The notes beneath the pieces are model-generated. The model was not told the DNA's origin, ran no database searches, and saw only the letters and a list, made by a program, of their open reading frames with translations. Position numbers and translations under genes: made by a program. 64,000 nucleotides of DNA from Orlajensenia flava. Lineage in GTDB: Bacteria > Actinomycetota > Actinomycetes > Actinomycetales > Microbacteriaceae. The DNA lies in NCBI RefSeq assembly GCF_004801905.1, contig NZ_SSSN01000003.1:992001-1056000 (forward strand), read 5' to 3'. Shown here piece by piece: positions 8,486 through 16,776 of the stretch (within the stretch, counting starts at the first letter, position 1; the number at the start of each line of letters is the position of its first letter).

Positions 8486-10297
8486 ATGACGGAGACAACC
8501 GCGCCCAGCGAGGCAGACACCGAATCCGCCGAGACGCAGACCTTCAACGAACTCGGCCTCGACGACGCGGTGCTCAAGGCGCTGAAGGACGTCGGTTACG
8601 AGACCCCGTCGGCCATCCAGGCCGCGACCATCCCGCCGCTGCTCTCGGGGCGCGACGTTCTCGGCACCGCCCAGACCGGCACGGGTAAGACGGCGGCGTT
8701 CGCGCTGCCTATCCTGAGCCGTCTCGACGTGTCCCAGAAGACACCGCAGGCGCTCGTGCTGGCGCCCACCCGCGAGCTCGCCCTGCAGGTGTGCGAGGCG
8801 TTCGAGCGCTACGCGTCGCACCTGCGCGGGGTGCACGTGCTGCCCGTCTACGGCGGCCAGGGCTACGGTGTGCAGCTCTCCGCGCTCCGCCGCGGCGTGC
8901 ACATCGTCGTCGGAACGCCCGGTCGCATCATGGACCACCTCGACAAGGGCACGCTCGATCTCTCGCAGCTGAAGTACCTCGTTCTCGACGAAGCCGACGA
9001 GATGCTCAAGATGGGCTTCGCGGAGGATGTCGAGACCATCCTCGCCGACACTCCCGACGACAAGCAGGTCGCACTGTTCTCGGCCACGATGCCCGCCGCC
9101 ATCCGTCGCATCTCCGCGCAATACCTCAAGGATCCCGAGGAGATCACGGTCAAGGGCAAGACCACCACCTCGGCGAACATCACCCAGCGCTACCTCGTCG
9201 TCTCGTACCCGCAGAAGGTGGACGCCCTCACCCGCATCCTCGAGGTGGAGAACTTCGAGGGAATGATCGTGTTCGTCCGCACCAAGAGCGAGACCGAGAC
9301 GCTCGCCGAGAAGCTGCGCGCCCGCGGCTACACGGCAGCGGCCATCAGCGGAGACGTCGCGCAGGTGCAGCGCGAGCGCACCGTCAATCAGTTGAAGTCG
9401 GGCAAGCTCGACATCCTGGTGGCAACGGATGTCGCCGCCCGCGGACTCGACGTCGACCGCATCAGCCACGTCGTCAACTACGACCTCCCCATCGACACCG
9501 AGTCGTACGTGCACCGCATCGGCCGCACGGGTCGCGCCGGCAGGACGGGCGATGCCATCAGCTTCGTCACCCCGCGTGAGCGACGGATGCTGACCTCCAT
9601 CGAGAAGGCCACCCGTCAGACGCTCACGCAGATGTCGCTGCCGAGCGTCGACGACGTCAACGCCACCCGGCTCACCCGTTTCGACGACGCCATCACCGAG
9701 GCCCTCGGCCAGAGCGAGCGCATCGAGCGCTTCCGCGACATGATCGGTCACTACGTGGAGCATCACGACGTACCCGAGGCGGATGTCGCCGCCGCTCTGG
9801 CCGTCGTCGCCCAGGGAGACACGCCTCTGCTGCTCTCGGCGGAGGACGAGCGGATGCGCAACCGCGAGTTCGACGACCGCCCGGCGCGCGGCGGCCGCGA
9901 GGACCGCGACGACCGGCCAGGCCGCGGAGAGCGGTTCACGCGCGATCGTCCTGACCGGCCCGAGCGCCGCAGCCGTCCGAGCAGCGGCCCGATGGCGACC
10001 TATCGCATCGCGGTCGGCAAGCGCCAGCGCGTCGAGCCCCGTCAGATCGTCGGCGCACTCGCCAACGAGGGCGGTCTCAGCCGGGAGGACTTCGGGGCCA
10101 TCGACATCCGTCCCGACTTCTCCCTCGTCGAGCTGCCGGCGGACCTCTCCCGCGGCGTTCTCGACCGACTCAAGGACACCCGCATCAGCGGAACGCTCAT
10201 CGAGATCCGTCCCGACCGCGGCGGCCCCGCGCGCCGGGATCGCGACGACCGCGGCTCCGATCGCGACGAGCGGCCGTACCGCAAGCCGCGCCACTGA
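8486..10297 (+). CDS. DEAD-box ATP-dependent RNA helicase with DbpA-type RNA-binding tail
   Basis: A 603-residue cytoplasmic RNA helicase. Motifs in order: Q motif (FNELGL...TPSAIQ), motif I AQTGTGKT at residues 62-69, PTRELA at about 94-99, DEAD at 168-171, SAT at 199-201 and HRIGRTGRAG in the second RecA domain. A charged Arg/Asp-rich linker (DRPARGGREDRDDRPGR) leads to a DbpA-like RNA-binding fold, and the C terminus is again RD-rich. This layout matches the CsdA/DeaD group used in ribosome assembly and cold adaptation. It has no coupled neighbour. Confidence 0.96.
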   Translation: MTETTAPSEADTESAETQTFNELGLDDAVLKALKDVGYETPSAIQAATIPPLLSGRDVLGTAQTGTGKTAAFALPILSRLDVSQKTPQALVLAPTRELALQVCEAFERYASHLRGVHVLPVYGGQGYGVQLSALRRGVHIVVGTPGRIMDHLDKGTLDLSQLKYLVLDEADEMLKMGFAEDVETILADTPDDKQVALFSATMPAAIRRISAQYLKDPEEITVKGKTTTSANITQRYLVVSYPQKVDALTRILEVENFEGMIVFVRTKSETETLAEKLRARGYTAAAISGDVAQVQRERTVNQLKSGKLDILVATDVAARGLDVDRISHVVNYDLPIDTESYVHRIGRTGRAGRTGDAISFVTPRERRMLTSIEKATRQTLTQMSLPSVDDVNATRLTRFDDAITEALGQSERIERFRDMIGHYVEHHDVPEADVAAALAVVAQGDTPLLLSAEDERMRNREFDDRPARGGREDRDDRPGRGERFTRDRPDRPERRSRPSSGPMATYRIAVGKRQRVEPRQIVGALANEGGLSREDFGAIDIRPDFSLVELPADLSRGVLDRLKDTRISGTLIEIRPDRGGPARRDRDDRGSDRDERPYRKPRH

Positions 10298-10308
10298 CCT
10301 CTCCCGCC

Positions 10309-10740
10309 GTGCGAACGGACCCTTCTCGCGCTCGGTTCCGCCCGACGGTTGCAGTGGTCGGGCTGATCGTCGTGGGCGGCGCGGCAGCATGCATCGCCAT
10401 CGCTATCGCGCTGCTCAACCCGGCGCCGCGTGGCCGGATTCCCGACGCCAGCGCACCGATGGCGACGGTCGCCGCTATCTACATGGAGGCCGCCGCGCAG
10501 CAGGACTGCGGCCTGACGCGGGCGCTCACGACCAGCAACACCTCGGCCTGGTGCGACGCGCCGAGATTAATCTCTTACACCCTGTCCGGGCGCACCGGCG
10601 ACGACGGCGAGTGCATGACCTACGTGATCACGATCACAGCGAGCGGTGACGGGTCCATGAAGGCGGGCACCCAGCCCTGGTCGCTGTGCTTCCGACAGAC
10701 TGCGGCGGGCTGGCGCCTCTGGGATCAAGGCCAGGGTTAG
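10309..10740 (+). CDS. Hypothetical membrane-anchored or secreted protein
   Basis: A 143-residue protein starting at GTG 10309, 11 bases after the helicase stop. Residues about 13-36 form a single hydrophobic helix that could be a signal anchor, and the rest would lie outside the membrane. The extracytoplasmic part has four Cys residues (QDCGL, AWCDA, GECMTY, SLCFR), which could form two disulfides, and a C-terminal WRLWDQGQG. The fold resembles small lumazine-like or DUF4878-like lipoprotein domains only loosely, and I do not recognise the family. Confidence 0.7.
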   Translation: MRTDPSRARFRPTVAVVGLIVVGGAAACIAIAIALLNPAPRGRIPDASAPMATVAAIYMEAAAQQDCGLTRALTTSNTSAWCDAPRLISYTLSGRTGDDGECMTYVITITASGDGSMKAGTQPWSLCFRQTAAGWRLWDQGQG

Positions 10741-10786
10741 GTATTCGGATCGCCGACGCTTGCGTGGTCAGGTGCGGCAGGATCGG

Positions 10787-11407
10787 ATGGTGCGAATACG
10801 TGGGGTGGTTCTCGACGTCGGAGAGACTCTGGTCGACGAATCCAGAGCGTGGACTCAGCAGGCCGAGAGGGTCGGGGTCACACCGTTCACCCTGATGGGA
10901 ATGCTCGGAGCGCTCATCGAACGCGGCGAGGATCACCGTCAGGTGTGGACCATTCTGGGAGTGGACGCCCCGCCCGAGCCGATGGAGATCGTCGCGGCGG
11001 ATCTCTACCCGGATGCGCTCGACTGCGTGCAAATGCTGCGCGGTGCCGAGCTTCTGGTCGGAATCGCCGGAAATCAACCGCTCGGAGTGGAGAAGCAGCT
11101 GGAGTCTGCGGGGCTGAGCGCCGACTTCATAGCGTCATCCGATGCCTGGGGCGTGGTGAAGCCGTCAGCGGAGTTCTTCTCGCGCGTCGTGCGCGCCGCA
11201 CAGCTCGAACCGAGCGCCATCCTTTACGTCGGAGACCGTCTCGACAACGACGTCCTGCCTGCTCGCCGCGCCGGTATGCGCACTGCCCTGATCCGCAGGG
11301 GCCCATGGGGACACATCCACGCGCGCCGCCCAGAGGCCGAGTTGGCTGACCTGCGCGTCGACTCCCTCACTGAACTCGCATCCGTCGTCGTCGGAATTCA
11401 GCCGTGA
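10787..11407 (+). CDS. HAD-family hydrolase
   Basis: A 206-residue haloacid dehalogenase superfamily member. Motif I reads VVLDVGETLVDE, where Asp-x-Gly replaces the usual Asp-x-Asp, so the second catalytic acid is changed to Gly. Motif III lies near KPSAEFFSRVV, and motif IV reads ILYVGDRLDNDVLPARRAG. The changed motif I is common among non-phosphatase HAD proteins, so dehalogenase-like or degenerate activity cannot be excluded. The ATG at 10787 is chosen over one at 10760 because it begins right at the core strand. Confidence 0.85.
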   Translation: MVRIRGVVLDVGETLVDESRAWTQQAERVGVTPFTLMGMLGALIERGEDHRQVWTILGVDAPPEPMEIVAADLYPDALDCVQMLRGAELLVGIAGNQPLGVEKQLESAGLSADFIASSDAWGVVKPSAEFFSRVVRAAQLEPSAILYVGDRLDNDVLPARRAGMRTALIRRGPWGHIHARRPEAELADLRVDSLTELASVVVGIQP

Positions 11408-11577
11408 GGGTCGACACCGTGGTGGAGAGGGGCCGCACTTGCGCGCGGTCTCGCCGCACGGAAACTCGCGAATGGCGATCTTTCGACCAACAGGTGTCGA
11501 ATTCGGGCGTGCGTCGTTCGTCGCTTTGGTGTCGGGCTCGATGAGGCCAGGAGACTGTCTGAGTAGAAGGAGCGCTC

Positions 11578-11919
11578 ATGAAGTACATGCTGTTGATCTA
11601 CAGCAACGAAGAGGGGTGGAAAAATCTGACCGAGGCGGATGAGGACGCATTGAACCGTGCGCACCAGAAGCTTCTGGCAGAGTTGAACGCTTCAGGCGAG
11701 ATGATCCTGTCGAACGAGCTCAGCACAACGGATGCGAAGGTGGTGCGACGTGGCGAAGATCGGTTGCTGGTCGTCGATGGGCCCTTCACCGAAGCGAAGG
11801 AGTTCGTCGGCGGTTTCTACATCGTCGACGTGGAGAGCATCGAGCGCGCTGTCGACATCGCGGGAAGCCTCGAGGAGACGGCGTTCGCCGAAGTCGAGAT
11901 CAGGGCACTCATGCATTGA
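11578..11919 (+). CDS. YciI/DGPF-domain protein
   Basis: A 113-residue protein of the YCII-related (DGPF) family, a ferredoxin-like fold. The family-naming motif VVDGPFTEAKEFVGGFY is present. Such proteins often accompany extracytoplasmic-function sigma factors, but no sigma factor lies nearby here. A strong AGAAGGAG site precedes the ATG. The 170-base gap upstream (11408-11577) shows no gene. A second YciI-like gene lies 4.4 kb away at 16284-16628. Biochemical function unknown. Confidence 0.88.
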   Translation: MKYMLLIYSNEEGWKNLTEADEDALNRAHQKLLAELNASGEMILSNELSTTDAKVVRRGEDRLLVVDGPFTEAKEFVGGFYIVDVESIERAVDIAGSLEETAFAEVEIRALMH

Positions 11920-12042
11920 GACGATCGTCCGCAGGCGGACCGTGGGCGACCCCGACGACCAGTGTGGGCGTCCACTTCCGTCTGCACCCCTTCGCAGGCG
12001 CGCTCGCGGCGCAGCCGTGAACGGTGCCCTGAGGTTCACTCC

Positions 12043-13230
12043 GTGACTTCCGGCGAGGGAGGTCTGCGCTTCTTCCGCGATGCTGGCTACCGCGCCGACG
12101 GGCTCGAGTTGTTCTTCGACCTCGTCTTCGTGCTCTGCGTCGCCAACATGACCCGCATCCTCCGCGACGACGTCAGCTGGACATCGGCGTTGGTGTTCGT
12201 CGCGCTGTTCGTCCCGGTGTGGTGGGCGTGGATCGGCGTGACGTTCTACCTCGATCGGTTCCCGGCCGACGACAATCCGACGCGGGCGCTCATCCTGGTC
12301 GCCGCAGCGGGGGCCGGACTCATGGCACTGGCCGTTCCCGCAGCGACCGATCTGCAGCAGCTCGAATTCGCTTTCGGCTATGCCCTCGTGCGGGCGATGC
12401 TCGCTTGGCTGTATCTCCGCGCCCGTCGGGTCTCTCCGGACGGAGGAACCTTCGCGCGGCGCTACGCAACCGGGTTCGGAATCGTCGCGGCGCTCTGGCT
12501 GGCGTCGATGCTCGTCCCCGGTCCTGCGCGGGTGATCGTGTGGGTCGTCGCCATGGTGATCGACATCTCGGTGCCGAGCATTGCGGGCAGACGCGGCCGC
12601 CTGCTCCCGGTTGATCGAGAGCACCTGCCCGGGCGCATGGGTTCCTTCGTGATCATCGTGATCGGCGAATCGATGATCACGACGGCGTCACTCACCGACG
12701 GGCGTGCCCTGAATCCGAGCATGGGCCTCGTGCTCGCGGAAGGTTTCGTCCTGGCCGCCGCCCTGTGGTGGGGTTTCTACGACCGTGGCGCGTGGCGGCG
12801 GCGATACGAAGCCCTCGCCGGGGACGCCAGCGGCCGGCTCGCCATGGTCGTCTGCGCCTACCTGCACTTCCCGCTGGTCATTGGGATCTCCGCCGCTGCG
12901 GCCGGGGTGCAGGCTGCGTTGCTGCACCCCACGGCCGCCATCCCCGAGAGTGCTGCGATCGTCCTCGCCGCCGGGTGCGCCCTGTACCTGCTGAGCATGA
13001 ACGTGATGGCGGCGGTGCTCGGCATCGGCAGGCGCGAGTCCCTGACGGTGCCGCGCATCGCACTCGTGGCAGCCCTCGCCGTGGTTGCCGTCCTCGGAGT
13101 CACCCAACGGTGGACCGCCCCGGCCTACCTGGCCGCTATCGCGATCATCCTGCTGTGTCACATCGCACTCAATCTGGTCCGAGCTCGAGCTACTCCGGTG
13201 GGCGGACCGAGCACGATCGCTGACAGGTAG
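12043..13230 (+). CDS. LtrA-family (low temperature requirement A) membrane protein
   Basis: A 395-residue multi-pass protein of the LtrA family. The hallmark ELFFDLVFVLCVANMTR comes near the N terminus, followed by about ten hydrophobic segments and the conserved IVIGESMITTASL in the middle. LtrA was named after a Listeria gene needed for growth in the cold, but its transport or enzymatic role is unknown. The GTG at 12043 was chosen because the upstream residues from 11962 look like translated intergenic sequence. It is convergent with the monooxygenase gene, with 24 bases between the stops. Confidence 0.9.
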   Translation: MTSGEGGLRFFRDAGYRADGLELFFDLVFVLCVANMTRILRDDVSWTSALVFVALFVPVWWAWIGVTFYLDRFPADDNPTRALILVAAAGAGLMALAVPAATDLQQLEFAFGYALVRAMLAWLYLRARRVSPDGGTFARRYATGFGIVAALWLASMLVPGPARVIVWVVAMVIDISVPSIAGRRGRLLPVDREHLPGRMGSFVIIVIGESMITTASLTDGRALNPSMGLVLAEGFVLAAALWWGFYDRGAWRRRYEALAGDASGRLAMVVCAYLHFPLVIGISAAAAGVQAALLHPTAAIPESAAIVLAAGCALYLLSMNVMAAVLGIGRRESLTVPRIALVAALAVVAVLGVTQRWTAPAYLAAIAIILLCHIALNLVRARATPVGGPSTIADR

Positions 13231-13254
13231 GTCTCGGGGCGAATCCTCGCTCCG

Positions 13255-15120
13255 TCAGCCCCAGATGTATTCTTCGGCGATCTTGCCGTCGCGCCATTTG
13301 GCCACGGTGACCATGGTGGCGCCGCCGACGACGCCGACCACGCAGGTCCACTCGCCCTGGCCGAATCGGATGGGGTGCTCACTGATGCGCGGGAACGCGC
13401 CGGCCTGTGCGACGTAGTCCTTCATCGCGGCCTGGTGGGCCTGCAGGCCGCGGGTGGTCCCGACGCCTTTCCAATCGACCACGACGTCATCCGTGTGATG
13501 GTCGGCGAAGACGCCGTCCCAGTCCTCGCTGTCCCAGCCCTCGAAATCCAGCACGTCCATCCCGTGCAGATTGCGCTCCACCTCGTCGTCGGACGCTCCC
13601 CCGGCCGTGGGCGGCCCGACGAGCGCCAGATAGCTCTCGATCACGGAGATGTCTCCGGCGTCGCTGATCGCTCCGATGTAGCCATCGGGGCGGAGCAGCA
13701 CGAGAGCGCTGCCCTCCACCCCGAACGTGGACGCCAGCGCGCCGTCGCCGTCGACGACGTCGGTCGCGTCGCCGGAGCGTCGGTGAGCGACGGGCACGAC
13801 ATCCAGCACGCGAATGCTCGTCGGCGCCGTCGCAGCGACGGCGTCTCCGAAGCGGAGCAGGGTGAACCGGCCCCCGCGCAGGAGATCGAACAGGCGCCAC
13901 TCTCCGTCGGTGGTGACCAGTCCCAGCACATCGGGTACTCGATCACCGGCCCGTACGGGAGCCTGCTCGTCGCGGTCGTCGACGGCCAAGGGGCCGCTGC
14001 GGTAGCCGATGGTGAGTTGCATCGTGTTCGCATCTCCCCGGACGGGCAGGTTCTTCTCCTCCAGCGTCCGACGCAGACGTTCGTTCGAGAGGGCGAGTAC
14101 GCTCTCCGCGACTGGCCGGCGCTCCGCCTCATAGGAGTCGAGAAGACCTTCCGGCGCGCCCGACTCGACAGCAGCCAGTTTCCAGCCGAGATTGTGCGCG
14201 TCCTGGATGCCGGTGTTCATGCCCTGTCCACCGGCCGGCGAGTGGATGTGCGCCGCATCGCCGGCGAGGAACGCACGACCGCTGCGGTAGCTCTCCACGA
14301 GACGGATGTTCGCCCGCCACAACGACGTCCACGCGGGCGCCGTCATCGTGATGTCGCTACGTCCGCTGCGCGAATCGAGGATCGCCTGCAGGTTCTGGAT
14401 GGTCAACTCCGCGTCCTGACCGGGCGCGATGCTCGCCTGGAACTGGAACAGGTCCGTCGACGGGAGGGGGCACAGCATGGCCATGCCCTCCTCGTGCCGC
14501 CACATCCGCCACGCCTCGCGATCAAGGCCGTCGACCGATACGTCGGCCACGATCATCCGCACGGACTCCAAGGTCTCGCCGTCGAACGCGATGCCGAGCT
14601 GCTTGCGCACCACGCTGTGTCCGCCGTCGGCACCCACGAGCCAGTGCGCGGTCATGACCTCTTCGACGCCGTCGCGCATGATCGTCGCCGTGACCGTGCT
14701 CTCATCCTGGTCGAACCGAGTGAGAGCCGCGCCGAACTCGACAGAGCCGCCCAGCTCGGCGAGGCGCTCGCGAAGCGCCTCCTCCATGCGCCATTCCGGC
14801 GTGATCAGACTCGCCGGATACGGGATGTCGGGCCGGTCGCGGAAGGCCACCGCGTCCACGTCTCGGGTCACGCCATCCGGACCGGTCATCTGAATCGGCA
14901 TCGCGAGCCGGCCATGCGCCAGAACCCGATCGACGACGCCCAGGTCGTCGAGCACCTCGAGCGTGCGCGGCTGCACACCCTTTCCGCGTGAGCCCGCCTG
15001 CGGCTGCTGGGCGGCCTCGATGATGCGGAATGGCACGTCCTTCCTCGCCAGCTCGCACGCCAGGGTGAGCCCGGTCGGTCCGGCGCCGATGATCAGGACG
15101 GTTGTCGTTATTTCGTTCAT
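13255..15120 (-). CDS. FAD-dependent aromatic monooxygenase fused to a SnoaL-like domain
   Basis: A 621-residue protein. Residues 1 to about 500 are a class A flavoprotein hydroxylase: dinucleotide motif GAGPTGLTLACELARK, the DG-type WLVGADGGHSVVRKQLG, and FLAGDAAHIHSPAGGQGMN, followed by a thioredoxin-like tail. The last 105 residues or so form a SnoaL/NTF2-like domain with WDSEDWDGVFADHHTDDV. The usual family length is about 500-540, so this is a true fusion. AGGAGG precedes two adjacent ATGs (15123 and 15120), and the second has better spacing. It is divergent from a TetR gene that shares a palindromic operator, so it is probably repressed until a small aromatic ligand appears. Confidence 0.92.
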   Translation of the reverse strand: MNEITTTVLIIGAGPTGLTLACELARKDVPFRIIEAAQQPQAGSRGKGVQPRTLEVLDDLGVVDRVLAHGRLAMPIQMTGPDGVTRDVDAVAFRDRPDIPYPASLITPEWRMEEALRERLAELGGSVEFGAALTRFDQDESTVTATIMRDGVEEVMTAHWLVGADGGHSVVRKQLGIAFDGETLESVRMIVADVSVDGLDREAWRMWRHEEGMAMLCPLPSTDLFQFQASIAPGQDAELTIQNLQAILDSRSGRSDITMTAPAWTSLWRANIRLVESYRSGRAFLAGDAAHIHSPAGGQGMNTGIQDAHNLGWKLAAVESGAPEGLLDSYEAERRPVAESVLALSNERLRRTLEEKNLPVRGDANTMQLTIGYRSGPLAVDDRDEQAPVRAGDRVPDVLGLVTTDGEWRLFDLLRGGRFTLLRFGDAVAATAPTSIRVLDVVPVAHRRSGDATDVVDGDGALASTFGVEGSALVLLRPDGYIGAISDAGDISVIESYLALVGPPTAGGASDDEVERNLHGMDVLDFEGWDSEDWDGVFADHHTDDVVVDWKGVGTTRGLQAHQAAMKDYVAQAGAFPRISEHPIRFGQGEWTCVVGVVGGATMVTVAKWRDGKIAEEYIWG

Positions 15121-15131
15121 CATTCCTCCTA

Positions 15132-15149
15132 AGACAGTAATAACTGTCT
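15132..15149. promoter_or_regulatory. Palindromic operator AGACAGT-AATA-ACTGTCT
   Basis: A perfect inverted repeat with 7-base arms (15132-15138 and 15143-15149) around AATA. It overlaps the presumed -10 box of the monooxygenase promoter and lies just upstream of its AGGAGG ribosome site. The divergent TetR gene begins 51 bases further on, so the palindrome is the likely TetR operator. Binding is inferred, not shown. Confidence 0.7.
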
Positions 15150-15164
15150 ACCCGTCGGGTCGAT

Positions 15165-15193
15165 TTGTCAAGAAAGCATTTACTATCTACATT
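15165..15193. promoter_or_regulatory. Back-to-back promoters sharing one -35 region
   Basis: On the plus strand TTGTCA (15165-15170), 17 bases, then TACATT (15188-15193) end 7 bases before the TetR ATG, suggesting a leaderless or nearly leaderless message. On the minus strand TTGACA (15171-15166), 17 bases, then GACAGT fall inside the operator palindrome. The two -35 boxes overlap on opposite strands. Confidence 0.55.
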
Positions 15194-15200
15194 GAGATGC

Positions 15201-15791
15201 ATGGACACCCCACCGAAGCGACGCTCGGGAGCCGAACTCCTCAACGCTCTCCTGGAAGCCGCTTGGAACGAGCTGGTGGAGTCCGGGTACGCACGAATGA
15301 CGATGGCGAGCGTGGCCGCGCGCGCCGGCACAAGTGAGCCGGTGCTCTATCGACGGTGGAAGAACAAGGACGAGCTCACCATCGCCGCGTTCGCGCACCG
15401 CCGCGAGACCCACCCCGTCCAGCCCGCGATCGTCGGAAACCTGCGGGACGATCTGATCGCCGAACTCACCGCGGTCGGCGAGGCTCGCGCATCATTCTTC
15501 GCCATCGCATCCGCCGCCGCCTTTTCCGGACTCCGGACCGACGACGGCGGGGACCCCGCAGGAGTCCGCGACCAGATCATGCAGTCGAGGCCGAGAGCCG
15601 CCGTTCGTGACGTCTACCGACGCGCCCACGATCGCGGCGAGATCAACGTGGATCGGATCCCGTCATCCGTCCTGGAGATGCCATTCGAACTGATTCGGCA
15701 CGACCTGCTGTTGAACCTGCACACACCGGGGCAGGACCGGATCACCGCCATCGTCGACGAACTGCTCCTGCCCTTGGTGTCGCCGCGTTAG
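15201..15791 (+). CDS. TetR-family transcriptional regulator
   Basis: A 196-residue regulator. The N-terminal helix-turn-helix is clear (MTMASVAARAGTSEPVLYRRWKNKDEL, split over two helices at about residues 33-60), followed by an all-helical ligand and dimer domain. The start ATG at 15201 gives MDTPPKRRSG. A longer start at 15165 would cover the promoter. It is divergent from the FAD monooxygenase-SnoaL gene, which it very likely represses together with itself. The ligand is unknown. Confidence 0.92.
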   Translation: MDTPPKRRSGAELLNALLEAAWNELVESGYARMTMASVAARAGTSEPVLYRRWKNKDELTIAAFAHRRETHPVQPAIVGNLRDDLIAELTAVGEARASFFAIASAAAFSGLRTDDGGDPAGVRDQIMQSRPRAAVRDVYRRAHDRGEINVDRIPSSVLEMPFELIRHDLLLNLHTPGQDRITAIVDELLLPLVSPR

Positions 15792-15810
15792 GCCAACGCG
15801 TGAGACCTCG

Positions 15811-16263
15811 TCAGGCACCGGCGTTCGTCGTCGGGTAGGTGAAGATGGTCACCGGTTGAGCCTGACCGCCTGTTCGTCGGTAGAACTCGAGCGCGTGCGC
15901 GTCCTCGTCGTCGGCCGGCACCCACATCTCCGAGATGCCCGCTGCCGCGCCGTCTTCGAGCAGTCGCGCGATCATCGCTCGACCGACACCCCGGCGCTGC
16001 CAGTCCGACCGGATGGCGAGGTCGTACGTGAGCAGCTCGGTCGATTCTGTCCTGGTCATGGGCAGCGCGTGCGCCGTCAGGCCTCCAACCGGTCGCCCCT
16101 CCGCGACCGCGGCGTACAACCACAGGTCGGGCCGGGTCAGCAACTCTACGAGATACCGCTCGTGCAACGGCTGGTGGTCGAGGTCCTCGAAGACCACGGC
16201 CATCATCGCGAAGGTCCGCTGAGCGAGCTCGATGTCGGCAGATCCGAGCCGAACGATGTCCAT
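15811..16263 (-). CDS. GNAT acetyltransferase resembling AAC(3)-I aminoglycoside acetyltransferases
   Basis: A 150-residue GNAT protein. The acetyl-CoA loop reads DWQRRGVGRAMI after strand YDLAIRSD. The order YDLA - RRxG - ALEFYRRTGG, the early FEDLDHQP and the central VGGLTAHALP resemble the AAC(3)-I group from memory of that family. AAC(3)-I enzymes acetylate the 3-amino group of gentamicin-type drugs. Whether this chromosomal version confers resistance cannot be told from sequence, and a housekeeping GNAT role is possible. The start ATG 16263 fits the conserved N terminus. Confidence 0.82.
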   Translation of the reverse strand: MDIVRLGSADIELAQRTFAMMAVVFEDLDHQPLHERYLVELLTRPDLWLYAAVAEGRPVGGLTAHALPMTRTESTELLTYDLAIRSDWQRRGVGRAMIARLLEDGAAAGISEMWVPADDEDAHALEFYRRTGGQAQPVTIFTYPTTNAGA

Positions 16264-16283
16264 GAGGCGAGGCGACGCCTGCT

Positions 16284-16628
16284 CTACTCGACGAATCCCC
16301 CGCTGTGAACGGGACGGACCTCGACGCCGCCGGCGCCCTTGATTGCAGGGTTGGTCGATGCGATCGTCAGGGCCGTCTGCTCGTCGTCGGCCTCGAGGAA
16401 GTACACACCGGCGACGACCTGGCCGGAATCCACGAATGGGCCTTCGGAGACTCCGGTCGTGCGAATGGATTTCGCCAGCTGTCGTGGAGTGAACGCCCAC
16501 GCCGCCGTCATCGCCCCTGACGCGGCAAGTTCGTCGCCGTGCCCATTGGGCTCCGCGAGATCCTCGTCGGTCGCGTCAAGGGCGTGGGCGGAATCGTCGG
16601 CGTAAATCAGCACGGCAAACTGCGTCAT
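16284..16628 (-). CDS. YciI/DGPF-domain protein
   Basis: A 114-residue relative of the protein at 11578-11919. The motif is SEGPFVDSGQVVAGVYFLEAD, where Ser-Glu-Gly-Pro-Phe replaces the usual Asp-Gly-Pro-Phe. Family members have a ferredoxin-like fold, and some are enzymes or sigma-factor-associated accessory proteins. It lies 20 bases upstream of the GNAT gene on the same strand, so the two may form an operon. Function unknown. Confidence 0.85.
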   Translation of the reverse strand: MTQFAVLIYADDSAHALDATDEDLAEPNGHGDELAASGAMTAAWAFTPRQLAKSIRTTGVSEGPFVDSGQVVAGVYFLEADDEQTALTIASTNPAIKGAGGVEVRPVHSGGFVE

Positions 16629-16776
16629 CAGGTCTCCTCGTTCGACGTCACTCGCTCATCATGATGGCCACACCTCGACACCGCAACACCCGAGCCGAAA
16701 CGCCTCGCGCCCCTTGATTTCTTCGTACGGAGGATGCCTACCGACTCGACGCCTGCTCGGTTGGCGAGGAGTCCTG

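Noticed and set aside
8363-10390. 675-residue minus-strand frame over the DEAD-box helicase
   Set aside because: Shadow of a clearly recognised helicase; no homology visible.
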